Source of the DNA: Pseudomonadota bacterium | Lineage (GTDB): Bacteria; Pseudomonadota; Gammaproteobacteria; Burkholderiales; Thiobacillaceae | Length of the DNA: 63,807 bases | NCBI GenBank assembly: GCA_030684775.1 | Contig: JAUXXW010000074.1 | Coordinates: forward strand, 1-63,807 | Reading direction: 5' to 3' | In this document: in pieces, positions 1 through 8,549 of the stretch | Numbering within the stretch: position 1 is the stretch's first letter | How the letters are laid out: every line of letters starts with the position of its first letter | The notes under the pieces: generated by a model | What the model was told of the DNA's origin: nothing | The model's input: the letters and a program-made list of their open reading frames with translations, nothing else | The model's database searches: none | Made by a program: the position numbers and the translations under genes

Positions 1-33
1 TTGCAAGACGCCGGCTGGAAGCCGGCGCTACCG
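1..33. repeat. Right arm of a GTAGCGCCGGC-type palindromic repeat, cut by the window edge
   Basis: The sequence GCCGGCTGGAAGCCGGCGCT matches the right arm of the complete element at 36926-36996, which has the same GGCTGGAAGCC core. The left arm would lie outside the window. Confidence 0.7.
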
Positions 34-103
34 GGGCGCGAGTGCTGTTCTGACGCCCCACCGTCCTGCGCTAAACTGCCGCGAGCTTACCTGCCCCGCC
101 ACC

Positions 104-997
104 ATGTTCGACACTCCTCAATCCGCCCGCCCCGGCACGCTTTACATCGTCGCCACACCAATCGGCAATCTGCGTGATCTGACCCTGCATGCGCTCGATG
201 TCCTGCGTTCGGTGGATCTGATCGCCGCCGAGGACACCCGCAACACCCAGGGGTTGCTCTCCGCCTATGGCATCCAGGCGCGCCTCACACCAATGCACGA
301 ACACAACGAACAGGCCGCCGCCGCTCGCCTGGTGATGACGCTGCAAGAGGGAAAAAGCGTGGCGTATGTCTCGGATGCCGGTACCCCCGGCATTTCCGAC
401 CCCGGCGCGCGGCTGGTGGCGGCGGCGCGGGCGGCGGGGGTGGTGGTGGTTCCCATCCCCGGCGCCAGCGCGGTGGCCACCGCGCTTTCGGTCTCCGGGC
501 TGGAGTCGTCCTGGCTGTTCGTCGGCTTCCTGCCGGCCAAGACTTCCGGCCGGCGCCGCGCACTGGAAAACCTGCGCGATCTGCCTTATGCCCTGGTGTT
601 CTATGAGGCACCGCATCGGGTGAAGGAGACGGTGGTGGACCTGTGCGCGTTATTGGGTGGTGACCGTCGCATCCTGTTCGCGCGCGAACTGACCAAGCGT
701 TTCGAGCAACTGCATGCCTGTCCGCTGGCCGAAGCACTTGCCTGGCTGGAGGCGGATGAAAACCACCAGCGCGGCGAGTTCGTGCTGGTGCTGGACCCGC
801 CCGCCGCCAGGGAAGAGAACGACGATGCCGAGGCGCACCACGTGCTCGCCCTGCTCCTGGAAGAACTCCCGGTAAAGCAGGCCGCGCATCTGGCCGCGCG
901 CCTTACCGGCGCCCGCAAGAACGCGCTCTATCAACTCGCTCTGGAAATGAAACAACAAGGTGAAAGCGATGGACCAACTGAAGATCACCCGGCCTGA
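104..997 (+). CDS. rsmI: 16S rRNA (cytidine(1402)-2'-O)-methyltransferase RsmI
   Basis: RsmI 2'-O-methylates C1402 in the decoding centre of 16S rRNA using S-adenosylmethionine. The 297-residue protein has the family N-terminus ([19 protein letters not shown]), the AEDTRNT segment, and the glycine-rich [12 protein letters not shown] loop near residues 90-101 that belongs to the tetrapyrrole-methylase fold. Length is normal for the family (about 280-300). The ATG at 104 begins the conserved region after a short lead. The 3' end overlaps the start of pyrC, so the two are probably co-transcribed. The first 100 bases upstream hold a repeat arm and a possible TAAACT -10 box, with no clear -35. Confidence 0.95.
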   Translation: MFDTPQSARPGTLYIVATPIGNLRDLTLHALDVLRSVDLIAAEDTRNTQGLLSAYGIQARLTPMHEHNEQAAAARLVMTLQEGKSVAYVSDAGTPGISDPGARLVAAARAAGVVVVPIPGASAVATALSVSGLESSWLFVGFLPAKTSGRRRALENLRDLPYALVFYEAPHRVKETVVDLCALLGGDRRILFARELTKRFEQLHACPLAEALAWLEADENHQRGEFVLVLDPPAAREENDDAEAHHVLALLLEELPVKQAAHLAARLTGARKNALYQLALEMKQQGESDGPTEDHPA

Positions 998-1997
998 CGA
1001 CTGGCATGTGCATCTGCGTGACGACGCCATGCTGGCCGCCGTCCTGCCCGATACCGCGCGGCGGTTCGCGCGCGCCATCGTCATGCCCAACCTGAAGCCG
1101 CCGGTACGCACGCTGGCGGAAGCCGCCGCCTATCGCGCTCGTATCCTTGCGGCGCTGCCGGTGGGACTCGATTTCACGCCGCTGATGACGCTTTATCTCA
1201 CCGACAACACCACGCCAGAGGAAATCTTCAAGGCGAAAGAAAGCGGTTTTGTCCAGGCGGTGAAGTACTACCCGGCCGGCGCCACCACCAACTCGGATTC
1301 CGGCGTCACCGACATCACCAAGGTACAAGCTGCGCTGGAAGCCATGCAGGAAGCCGGCTTGCCGCTGCTGTTGCACGGCGAGGTGACCGACCCGGAAGTG
1401 GATGTGTTCGACCGCGAAGCGGTGTTCATCGAACGCATCCTGGAACCGCTACTCAAGCGCCTGCCCGGCCTGAAAGTCGTGCTGGAGCACATCACCACGC
1501 GCCAGGCGGCGGCGTTTGTAACTGCCGCGCCGGCCAACGTGGCGGCCACCGTCACCGCGCATCACCTGCTCTACAACCGCAACGCCATGTTCCAGGGCGG
1601 CATGAGGCCGCATTACTACTGCCTGCCGGTGTTGAAGCGGGAAAGCCATCGCCAGGCGCTGATCGAAGTCGCCACCAGCGGCAACCCGAAGTTCTTCCTC
1701 GGCACCGACAGCGCGCCGCACGCTCGCGACGCCAAGGAAAGCGCCTGCGGCTGCGCCGGCATCTACACGGCGCATGCCGCCATCGAGTTGTACGCGGAAG
1801 CCTTCGAACTGGCCGGCGCACTGGACAAACTGGAAGCCTTCGCGAGTTTTCACGGCCCGGATTTCTACGGCCTGCCGCGCAACACGGCAACCCTCACCTT
1901 GCGCCGCGAACCCTGGGTGGTCGCAACCGATCATGCCGCCGGGGTAGTGCCGCTGCGTGCCGGTGAAAGCGTGAACTGGAGGGTGCTGACCTCCTAG
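969..1997 (+). CDS. pyrC: Dihydroorotase, PyrC type
   Basis: Dihydroorotase cyclises N-carbamoyl-L-aspartate to L-dihydroorotate in pyrimidine synthesis. Visible zinc-site features are the HVH pair at residues 13 and 15, the candidate carbamylated lysine in [13 protein letters not shown] (Lys99), LLHGEV, EHITTRQ and the LGTDSAPH motif. The 342 residues match the E. coli-like class II PyrC. I prefer ATG 969, which has AAGGTG at ribosome-binding distance; an in-frame GTG at 960 is possible. Either start lies inside the end of rsmI. The TAG stop at 1995-1997 lies inside the left terminal repeat of a palindromic element, so the native end may have been slightly different. Confidence 0.95.
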   Translation: MDQLKITRPDDWHVHLRDDAMLAAVLPDTARRFARAIVMPNLKPPVRTLAEAAAYRARILAALPVGLDFTPLMTLYLTDNTTPEEIFKAKESGFVQAVKYYPAGATTNSDSGVTDITKVQAALEAMQEAGLPLLLHGEVTDPEVDVFDREAVFIERILEPLLKRLPGLKVVLEHITTRQAAAFVTAAPANVAATVTAHHLLYNRNAMFQGGMRPHYYCLPVLKRESHRQALIEVATSGNPKFFLGTDSAPHARDAKESACGCAGIYTAHAAIELYAEAFELAGALDKLEAFASFHGPDFYGLPRNTATLTLRREPWVVATDHAAGVVPLRAGESVNWRVLTS

Positions 1998-2162
1998 CAG
2001 CCTGTCGGACTTTGGTCGTCGATAGCGAAAAACGACCCCGGCGAGGCCAGTTTTTGCCGGATTCGCCGCCTCATAGTCGAACTATGGGGCAAGAAGCCGG
2101 CGAAAAATGGGCCGTCGCGGTCGATTTGCAGCCGACGATTCCAAAGTCCGACAGGCTGCTAG
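1994..2162. mobile_element. MITE-like 169-bp palindromic element
   Basis: Perfect 22-bp inverted termini lie at 1994-2015 and 2141-2162 (core AGCAGCCTGTCGGACTTTGG). The interior is an imperfect palindrome folding to a tip at CATAGT-CGA-ACTATG. There is no coding capacity. Part of the right arm recurs at 59102-59124 (TTTGCAGCCGACGATTCC), so this is a dispersed family. It fills most of the pyrC-flhB gap and supplies the pyrC stop codon. Confidence 0.8.
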
Positions 2163-2212
2163 ACTCGCCGCCATTATCAACACCTTGAGCCGGCGCCAAA
2201 CCGGACCCGAGG

Positions 2213-3346
2213 ATGGCGGAAGACAGCGATCTCGAAAAAACGGAAGCAGCGTCCGGGCGCAAGCTTGAGCAGGCGCGTGAGCGTGGCAATGTGCCGCGAT
2301 CGCGCGAGCTCGCCTCGCTTGCCGTGCTGCTGATGAGCGCGGGGGTGGTCTCGTTTCTCGGTGTCTTCATGTTCCAGGGTCTGTATCGGGTGATGCAGAA
2401 CGGCATGCGTTTCGATCTGGCCGATGTCGCCAGCCCCGCCATGATGGGGCGCGATCTCATGCAGGCCAGCTTCGATGGCGTGGTGCTCTTCCTGCCGCTG
2501 GCATTGGGCGTGGTGATCGCGGCGGTGGCGGCCAATCTGATGATTTCCGGCTGGGTGTTCTCGCCCAAGGCGCTGGAAGTCAATTTTTCCAAGCTCAATT
2601 TCTTCTCCGGGGTGGCGCGCATGTTCTCGCGCCAGTCGCTGGTGGAGTTGCTCAAGGCGCTGATGAAAGGTGGCCTGATCGCCGGCGTGGCGGGCTGGAT
2701 GATCTGGAAGCAGCGCGAGGGCATCCTCACCCTGTCGGCGGAGCCACTGGAGGCCGCCGCCGCGCATTTCGCGCAAATCACCCTGTTTACCTTTCTCGCG
2801 GCGGCGTCGGCATTCGCCTTCATCGTCGTTCTCGATGTGCCGTTCCAGATTTGGCATTACCACCACGGCCTGCGCATGACCAAGGAGGAAGTGCGCAAGG
2901 AATCGAAAGAAACCGAGGGCGACCCACAGATCAAGGCGCGCATCCGCTCCCTGCAACGCGAGGCCGCGCGCCGCCGCATGATGCAGGCGGTACCCAAGGC
3001 GGATGTGGTGGTGACCAACCCACTGCATTTCGCGGTGGCGCTCAAGTACGAGGAAAACGCGATGGCCGCCCCCCTGGTGGTGGCCAAAGGCTCGCAACTG
3101 GTGGCGGAACGAATCAAGGAACTGGCGCGGGAGAACCGGATACCCATCGTCGAAGCACCGCCCCTGGCGCGCGCTCTGCATCGCCACGTGGAAGTCGGCG
3201 AAGCCATCCCCGCCACGCTGTTCACGGCGGTGGCGCAGGTGCTGGCTTATGTCTACCAGTTGCAGAAGCAGATGCAGCCGACCGCGCCGACCGATTGGCA
3301 GGTGCCGGCGAAACTGGACCCGGCGAGCCGGACTGAGGTGGCCTGA
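2213..3346 (+). CDS. flhB: Flagellar type III export gate protein FlhB, with an NPLH cleavage site
   Basis: FlhB sits in the export gate of the flagellar secretion system and switches substrate specificity from rod/hook to filament after self-cleavage between Asn and Pro. The 377-residue protein has the family start (MAEDSDLEKTEAASGRKLEQA), membrane segments in the first 210 residues, the amphipathic linker (KEEVRKESKETEGDPQIK) and a C-terminal cytoplasmic domain. The cleavage motif, usually NPTH, reads N269-P270-L271-H272 here (VVVTNPLHFAVALKY). The essential Asn and Pro are kept, so cleavage is expected but its rate may differ. It is the first gene of the flagellar operon and overlaps flhA by one base. 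Confidence 0.96.
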   Translation: MAEDSDLEKTEAASGRKLEQARERGNVPRSRELASLAVLLMSAGVVSFLGVFMFQGLYRVMQNGMRFDLADVASPAMMGRDLMQASFDGVVLFLPLALGVVIAAVAANLMISGWVFSPKALEVNFSKLNFFSGVARMFSRQSLVELLKALMKGGLIAGVAGWMIWKQREGILTLSAEPLEAAAAHFAQITLFTFLAAASAFAFIVVLDVPFQIWHYHHGLRMTKEEVRKESKETEGDPQIKARIRSLQREAARRRMMQAVPKADVVVTNPLHFAVALKYEENAMAAPLVVAKGSQLVAERIKELARENRIPIVEAPPLARALHRHVEVGEAIPATLFTAVAQVLAYVYQLQKQMQPTAPTDWQVPAKLDPASRTEVA

Positions 3347-5421
3347 TGGCTGAAGCTGCTTTCAAGCACGCCATGAATTGGCAGAAGCTCGGCGCGCCCA
3401 TCCTGGTGATCTTGATCCTGGCCATGATGGTGCTGCCGCTGCCGCCCTTCCTGCTGGACATGCTGTTCACCTTCAACATCGCCCTGGCGATGATCGTGCT
3501 GCTGATCAGCCTGTACACCCTGAAACCGCTGGAATTCTCGGTATTCCCCACGGTACTGCTGCTGACCACACTGCTGCGTCTGTCGCTCAACGTGGCCTCC
3601 ACCCGCGTGGTGCTCATGGAAGGCCACACCGGCCCCGACGCGGCGGGCAAGGTGATCGAGGCGTTCGGGCATTTCCTGGTGGGCGGCAATTATGCGGTGG
3701 GCCTGATCGTGTTCCTCATCCTGGTGCTGATCAATTTCATGGTCATCACCAAGGGTGCCGGACGCATCGCCGAGGTGAGCGCGCGCTTCACCCTGGACGC
3801 CATGCCCGGCAAGCAGATGGCCATCGACGCCGACCTTAACGCCGGCCTGATCGGCGAGGACGACGCCCGCCGCCGCCGCGCGGAAATCTCTCAGGAAGCC
3901 GATTTCTACGGTTCCATGGACGGTGCTTCCAAGTTTGTGCGCGGCGACGCGGTGGCCGGCATCATCATCATGCTGATCAACGTCGTCGGCGGCCTGATCG
4001 TCGGCATGGCGCAGCACGACCTCCCTTTCGCCCAGGCGGCGGAGACGTACACCCTGTTGGCGATCGGCGACGGTCTGGTGGCGCAGATTCCCGCCCTGGT
4101 GATTTCCACCGCGGCGGGCATCGTGGTTTCGCGCGTATCCAGCTCAGAAGACCTCAACCAGCAAATTCTCAACCAGATGTTCGGCCGCCCGCAGGCCATC
4201 TTCCTCACCGCCGGCATCCTCGCCCTGATGGGGCTGATCCCCGGCATGCCGCACGCCGCTTTCCTGCTGATCGCCGGCACCCTGGCCGGCGCCGGCTACA
4301 TGCTGCTGCAACGCACGCGCGCCGAGGCGGAGGCGGCGCCGGCCGAAGCCGGGCCCGCGCAGCCGGAGGAGCCGGTGGAAGTCGGCTGGCATGATGTGGC
4401 GGCGGTGGATCGCCTGGGACTGGAAGTGGGTTATCGGCTGGTGCCGCTGGTGGATCGGCATCAGGACGGCGATCTGCTGCGGCGGATTCGCGGCATACGC
4501 AAGAAGATCGCCCAGGATCTGGGTTTCCTGGTTCCCGCCGTGCACATCCGCGACAACCTGCAACTCAAGCCCAACAGCTATCGCGTCACCCTGAAAGGCG
4601 TCACCGTGGCCGAAGGCGAGGCCATCGCCGGCAAGTACCTGGCGATCAATCCCGGTCGCGTGCTCGGCGCGGTGCAGGGCCAGGCCGCCACCGATCCGGC
4701 CTACGGCCTGCCGGCGGTGTGGATCGAGGCCAACCTGCGCGACCAGGCGCAGACCTACGGCTACACCGTGGTGGACACCGGCACCGTGGTCGCCACCCAT
4801 CTGACCAAGGTCATCAACGAACACGCGCCGGAACTGCTTGGCCGCGAGGAAACCCAGCAACTCCTCGACCACATCGCCAAGCAATACCCCAAGCTGGTGG
4901 AAGACCTCACCCCCAAGGTGATTTCCGTGACCGGCATCCAGAAAGTCCTGCAAAACCTGCTGGAAGAGCAGGTTCACATCCGCGACATGCGCAGCATTCT
5001 GGAAACCCTGGCCGAACACGCCGGCCGCACCCAGGACCCGGACGAACTGACCGCCGCCGTAAGGGCCGCGCTGGGCCGTGCTATCATCCACGAGACCTTT
5101 GGAGGAGCGCAGGAATTGCCGGTAATGGCCCTTGAGCCCAACCTGGAGCACATCCTGATGCAGGCCCTGGCCACCCGGGGAGACGCGGGAGCCGGACTGG
5201 AACCCGGATTGGCTGAACGCCTGGTGCGGGAAACGGTTCAGGCCGTGGAACGCCAGGAAAACGCGGGACTGCCCGCCGTCTTGTTGTCTCCGCCCGCCAT
5301 TCGCGCGCTGCTCGCACGCTTCCTGCGCCGCTCGGCACCCAGCCTCAAGGTGCTTTCCCACGCTGAAGTCCCGGATGGCAAGACCATCCGCATCACCAGC
5401 CTGATCGGCGGCAATTCATGA
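3346..5421 (+). CDS. flhA: Flagellar type III export gate protein FlhA
   Basis: FlhA is the large export-gate protein; its nonameric cytoplasmic ring docks chaperone-substrate complexes and its membrane part conducts protons. The 691-residue protein has about eight hydrophobic segments in residues 15-325, the conserved cytoplasmic-loop region (VSARFTLDAMPGKQMAIDADLNAGLI), then a soluble domain from about residue 345 to the end. Length is typical. ATG 3346 overlaps the flhB stop (TGATG), and the stop overlaps the flhF start (ATGA), showing tight translational coupling. Confidence 0.97.
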   Translation: MAEAAFKHAMNWQKLGAPILVILILAMMVLPLPPFLLDMLFTFNIALAMIVLLISLYTLKPLEFSVFPTVLLLTTLLRLSLNVASTRVVLMEGHTGPDAAGKVIEAFGHFLVGGNYAVGLIVFLILVLINFMVITKGAGRIAEVSARFTLDAMPGKQMAIDADLNAGLIGEDDARRRRAEISQEADFYGSMDGASKFVRGDAVAGIIIMLINVVGGLIVGMAQHDLPFAQAAETYTLLAIGDGLVAQIPALVISTAAGIVVSRVSSSEDLNQQILNQMFGRPQAIFLTAGILALMGLIPGMPHAAFLLIAGTLAGAGYMLLQRTRAEAEAAPAEAGPAQPEEPVEVGWHDVAAVDRLGLEVGYRLVPLVDRHQDGDLLRRIRGIRKKIAQDLGFLVPAVHIRDNLQLKPNSYRVTLKGVTVAEGEAIAGKYLAINPGRVLGAVQGQAATDPAYGLPAVWIEANLRDQAQTYGYTVVDTGTVVATHLTKVINEHAPELLGREETQQLLDHIAKQYPKLVEDLTPKVISVTGIQKVLQNLLEEQVHIRDMRSILETLAEHAGRTQDPDELTAAVRAALGRAIIHETFGGAQELPVMALEPNLEHILMQALATRGDAGAGLEPGLAERLVRETVQAVERQENAGLPAVLLSPPAIRALLARFLRRSAPSLKVLSHAEVPDGKTIRITSLIGGNS

Positions 5422-6863
5422 TCAAAAAGTTCTACGCCACCACGACCCGCGACGCCCTGCGCCAGGTGCGCGACGCGCTGGGTGCCAACGCCATCATCCT
5501 GTCCAACCGGCAGGTGGCGGGCGGGGTGGAAATCATCGCCGTGGCCGATCTGGATATGGCGAGCCTGACCGCGCAGGCCGAGCCGGCCGGCACGGTGCTG
5601 ACCCATTCCCCCCGGGTTCCCCAGCCCACCGCCCAGCCGACTCCGGCGGAACCGCCGAAACAAATGACGCTGGAGGACGTAAGCCCTCAGCTCACCGCCT
5701 TCGCGGACTACCTGGCGCAGCGCGACACCTCCTTGATCCGCCCTTCCCCGGCACGTCAGGCGCATAGCCGCGCCGCCGCCCAGCAGGCCGGCGCGCCGAA
5801 GCCGGCGGTGCCCGTGGCCGAGGCGGTCGCAGCGCGGCCGGATGCAGCGCCGGCACAGCCCGAGGTGCATGAACTGGCGCGCGAAATCCGTATGTTGCGC
5901 GGCCTGGTGGAAGGGCAACTGGCCGGGTTCGCCTGGGGTGACATGACCCGGCGCGACCCGTTGCGCGCCGAAGCCATGAAGCGCCTGCTCGCCGCCGGTT
6001 TTTCCAGCGCCTTCGCGCGCCAGTTGCTGGACAGCCTGCCGCGCGAGGAAGCCGACCTGAATCGCGCCCTCAAGTGGGTGAAGTCCGCCATCGGCCACAA
6101 CCTGCGCATCGCCGGGCCGGAGGAGGACATCGTCGAACGCGGTGGCGTCTACGCCCTGGTGGGGCCGACCGGCGTGGGCAAGACCACGACCGTCGCCAAA
6201 CTGGCCGCGCGCGCGGTACTGCGCCACGGCGCCGCCAAGGTCGCTCTGGTGACCACCGATACCTATCGGATTGGCGCCCAGGATCAGTTGCGCATCTATG
6301 GCCGCATCCTCGGCACGCCGGTATTCGCCGTGCGTGACGAGGGCGATCTGGAACTGACCCTGGCCGACCTGTCCAATCGCCACCTGGTGTTGATCGACAC
6401 CGTCGGCATGAGCCAGCGCGACAAAAGGGTGGCGGAACAGATCGCCCTGCTCTGTGGCGAAAATGACGGCGAAGCGCGCGGCGTGAAACGCCTGCTGCTG
6501 CTGGGCGCGCCCAGCCAGGGCGTGACCCTGGAAGAAGTGGCGCGCGCCTACAGCGGCCCCGGCCTGATCGGCTGCATCCTCACCAAGATCGATGAAGCGC
6601 TGACCTTCGGCCCGGTGCTGGACGTGGCGATCCGCCACGAACTGCCGTTGCACTACGTCACCAACGGCCAGCGGGTGCCGGAAGACCTGCATCAGGCCAA
6701 CCCCACTTATCTGGCCGACCGCGCCTTCCGGGTGAATCAGACAGATTCGCCGTTCACCCAGGAAGAAGGCGACTACCCCATTCTGATGGCGGCGGCGCAG
6801 GAAAACGCCCTCGCCGCCGTCGAGTCCACAGGCACGCGGGGAGCCCTGGGTGCGGCTCGCTGA
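5418..6863 (+). CDS. flhF: Signal-recognition-like GTPase FlhF
   Basis: FlhF is an SRP-family GTPase that fixes the site (usually polar) and number of flagella. The 481-residue protein has the N-terminal basic domain (MIKKFYATTTRDALRQVRDALG), a Pro/Ala-rich linker around residues 60-150, and an NG GTPase domain: P-loop GPTGVGKTTT from residue 249, TTDTYRIGAQDQL, DTVGM (G3) and TKIDEA (G4). All nucleotide-binding motifs look intact. It overlaps flhA by 4 bp and flhG by 14 bp. With FlhG it suggests polar flagellation. Confidence 0.95.
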   Translation: MIKKFYATTTRDALRQVRDALGANAIILSNRQVAGGVEIIAVADLDMASLTAQAEPAGTVLTHSPRVPQPTAQPTPAEPPKQMTLEDVSPQLTAFADYLAQRDTSLIRPSPARQAHSRAAAQQAGAPKPAVPVAEAVAARPDAAPAQPEVHELAREIRMLRGLVEGQLAGFAWGDMTRRDPLRAEAMKRLLAAGFSSAFARQLLDSLPREEADLNRALKWVKSAIGHNLRIAGPEEDIVERGGVYALVGPTGVGKTTTVAKLAARAVLRHGAAKVALVTTDTYRIGAQDQLRIYGRILGTPVFAVRDEGDLELTLADLSNRHLVLIDTVGMSQRDKRVAEQIALLCGENDGEARGVKRLLLLGAPSQGVTLEEVARAYSGPGLIGCILTKIDEALTFGPVLDVAIRHELPLHYVTNGQRVPEDLHQANPTYLADRAFRVNQTDSPFTQEEGDYPILMAAAQENALAAVESTGTRGALGAAR

Positions 6864-7821
6864 TCCGCTCGACCAGGCTACCGGCCTGCGCCGCCTGTTC
6901 GCCACCGACCAGGCGTTTCGCGCCGTCGGCATCCTCGGCCCGGATGCGCGCCGCAATGCCCGTTTCACCGCCGGCATGGCGCTGGCGCTGGGACGGCGCG
7001 GTAGCCGGTCGCTGATTCTGGACGAAGCCGCCGCGCCACATAACGTGGCTTCGCTACTCGGCATTCTGACCCGCCGCACGCTGGCCGACGGCGTCCGCGC
7101 CGGGCATCTGGCGCAAGCCATCCAGCCCGCCGGCCAGGGGGTCGACCTACTCGCGGCACAGGATGGCATCAAAGCCCTGGCGCGCATGGACGAACGCGAA
7201 GTCTTGCGGCTCGCGGATGGCTGGCACAACCACGCTGAAGCGCCGCAGTGGCTGCTGCTCAACAGCACGCCCGGTTCCGGTCAAGGCCTCTCGGCCACGG
7301 CGGATTTGCGCGTGCTGGTGCTGCCCGGCGCCAAAGCCCGTCTGGCCGAGGCCTACACCGTCATGAAGAGCGCGCACACGGTGTGGCCGGGCAGCGCCTG
7401 GCTGGTGGTTGTGGAAGGCGCGGAAACGGCGGCGGGAGAGTCGCTGTTCACCGCGCTGCGGGAGACCGCGCAACGTTTTCTCGGCATCCAGTGTGATTTT
7501 CTCGGCACCCTGCCGCGCCGGCGCGAAGGCGCGCACCCGATCCTGGCGGATGCCGACGTTATCGGGCACAACTCCACGGCGGGCGGGAGTGCCGGCAGAA
7601 GCCCGGAAATGGGCATAATGGCGGAACGGCTTACCAGCCAGCCGGTTGGTGAAGCACTCGAATTCGAACAATATTGGCAGCGCATGTGGTTGTATTGCCG
7701 GATGACCGCAGAAGCGGACATGAGGCGCACCGCCCCCGGCGCGGCCCCTCGGGCCGCGTCGCCCCCCGATGGGACTGATAAAAACCTGGGGCGGCCCGGC
7801 GTTTTTATTAAGGGCACGTGA
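6850..7821 (+). CDS. flhG: FlhG (YlxH/FleN)-like protein lacking the Walker A motif
   Basis: FlhG is normally a MinD-type ATPase that limits flagellar number and stimulates FlhF GTPase. The position after flhF and the N-terminal DQATGLRRLF, matching the FlhF-activating DQAxxLR motif, support the identity. The nucleotide-binding loop, normally GKGGVGKT, reads GPDARRNARFT here (about residues 30-40), with both lysines lost. The following ALALGRRGSRSLILDE still aligns with the second strand of MinD-like folds. ATP binding and dimerisation are therefore doubtful. The last 25 or so codons (after AEADM) run through a G/C-rich palindromic repeat, so the C-terminus is repeat-derived. Start is GTG 6850. 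323 residues. Confidence 0.82.
   Translation: MRLADPLDQATGLRRLFATDQAFRAVGILGPDARRNARFTAGMALALGRRGSRSLILDEAAAPHNVASLLGILTRRTLADGVRAGHLAQAIQPAGQGVDLLAAQDGIKALARMDEREVLRLADGWHNHAEAPQWLLLNSTPGSGQGLSATADLRVLVLPGAKARLAEAYTVMKSAHTVWPGSAWLVVVEGAETAAGESLFTALRETAQRFLGIQCDFLGTLPRRREGAHPILADADVIGHNSTAGGSAGRSPEMGIMAERLTSQPVGEALEFEQYWQRMWLYCRMTAEADMRRTAPGAAPRAASPPDGTDKNLGRPGVFIKGT
7732..7808. repeat. GGGGCGGCCCGGC-type palindromic repeat forming the flhG 3' end
   Basis: A GC palindrome (GCGGCCCCTCGGGCCGC) is followed by the module AAAAAC-CTGGGGCGGCCCGGC-GTTTTT. The same module recurs inside the methyltransferase gene at 62953-63028 as AAACAC-TTGGGGCGGCCCGGC-GTGTTT, with outer stem bases changed on both sides. 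It may act as a weak terminator before fliA, but a frame is kept through it. Confidence 0.75.
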
Positions 7822-8540
7822 TGTACGTTGGAGCGGATAACAGGGATAAGAATGCGTTGGCCCAGGAGTTCCTGCCCATGGTCAAGCGCATTGCCTACCA
7901 CATGATGACCAGGCTGCCCGCCAGCGTGGAAGTGGATGACCTGATTCAAGCCGGCCTGATGGGGCTGATGGACGCCGCCGACCGCTACGACAGCGAGCAG
8001 GGCGCGCATTTCGAGACTTATGCGACCCAGCGCGTGCGCGGCGCCATGCTGGATGAACTGCGCGAGGCGGACTGGGCCTCGCGCAACGTGCGGCGCGCCG
8101 GGCGCCAGATCGAGAACGCCGTGCACCACCTGCAACAGCGCAACCAGCGGCCACCCTCGGAACAGGAAATCGCCGATGAAATGGGCCTCGACATCCACGC
8201 CTATTTCGATCTGCTCAACGATGCGCGCGGCGCCCAGTTGGTCTACTACGAAGACCTGCACGAGGGCGATGGCGACGACTTCCTGGAGCGTTTCGCCGAT
8301 CGCGGCCACCAGGCGCCTTTCGACGTGCTCTCCTCGGTCCACTTCAAGAAGGCGCTGGCGCAGGCGGTGAGCATCCTGCCGGAGCGGGAAAAACAGCTCA
8401 TGGGCATGTATTACGAGCAGGAAATGAACTTCAAGGAAATCGGCACCGTGCTGGGTGTTTCCGAGTCCCGCATCTGTCAGCTCCACAGCCAGGCCATCGC
8501 GCGCCTGCGCGGACGCCTGCGCGAATGGTCGGCGGCCTGA
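7821..8540 (+). CDS. fliA: Flagellar sigma factor FliA (sigma-28)
   Basis: FliA directs RNA polymerase to late flagellar, motor and chemotaxis promoters. The 239-residue protein shows sigma region 2 (QEFLPMVKRIAYHMMTRLP, DLIQAGLMGLMDAADRYD, FETYATQRVRGAMLDELR), region 3 (RPPSEQEIADEMG) and a region 4 helix-turn-helix (MNFKEIGTVLGVSESRICQLHSQAIARLR). Length fits FliA (about 240). ATG 7821 overlaps the flhG stop; a GTG directly before it at 7818 is also in frame. A candidate promoter for this factor lies at 15330-15356. Confidence 0.96.
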   Translation: MYVGADNRDKNALAQEFLPMVKRIAYHMMTRLPASVEVDDLIQAGLMGLMDAADRYDSEQGAHFETYATQRVRGAMLDELREADWASRNVRRAGRQIENAVHHLQQRNQRPPSEQEIADEMGLDIHAYFDLLNDARGAQLVYYEDLHEGDGDDFLERFADRGHQAPFDVLSSVHFKKALAQAVSILPEREKQLMGMYYEQEMNFKEIGTVLGVSESRICQLHSQAIARLRGRLREWSAA

Positions 8541-8549
8541 AGGTAGCGC

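Noticed and set aside
5238-7268. 676-codon minus-strand frame across flhF and flhG
   Set aside because: It is antisense to two well-recognised genes in the flagellar operon and has no domain signature.
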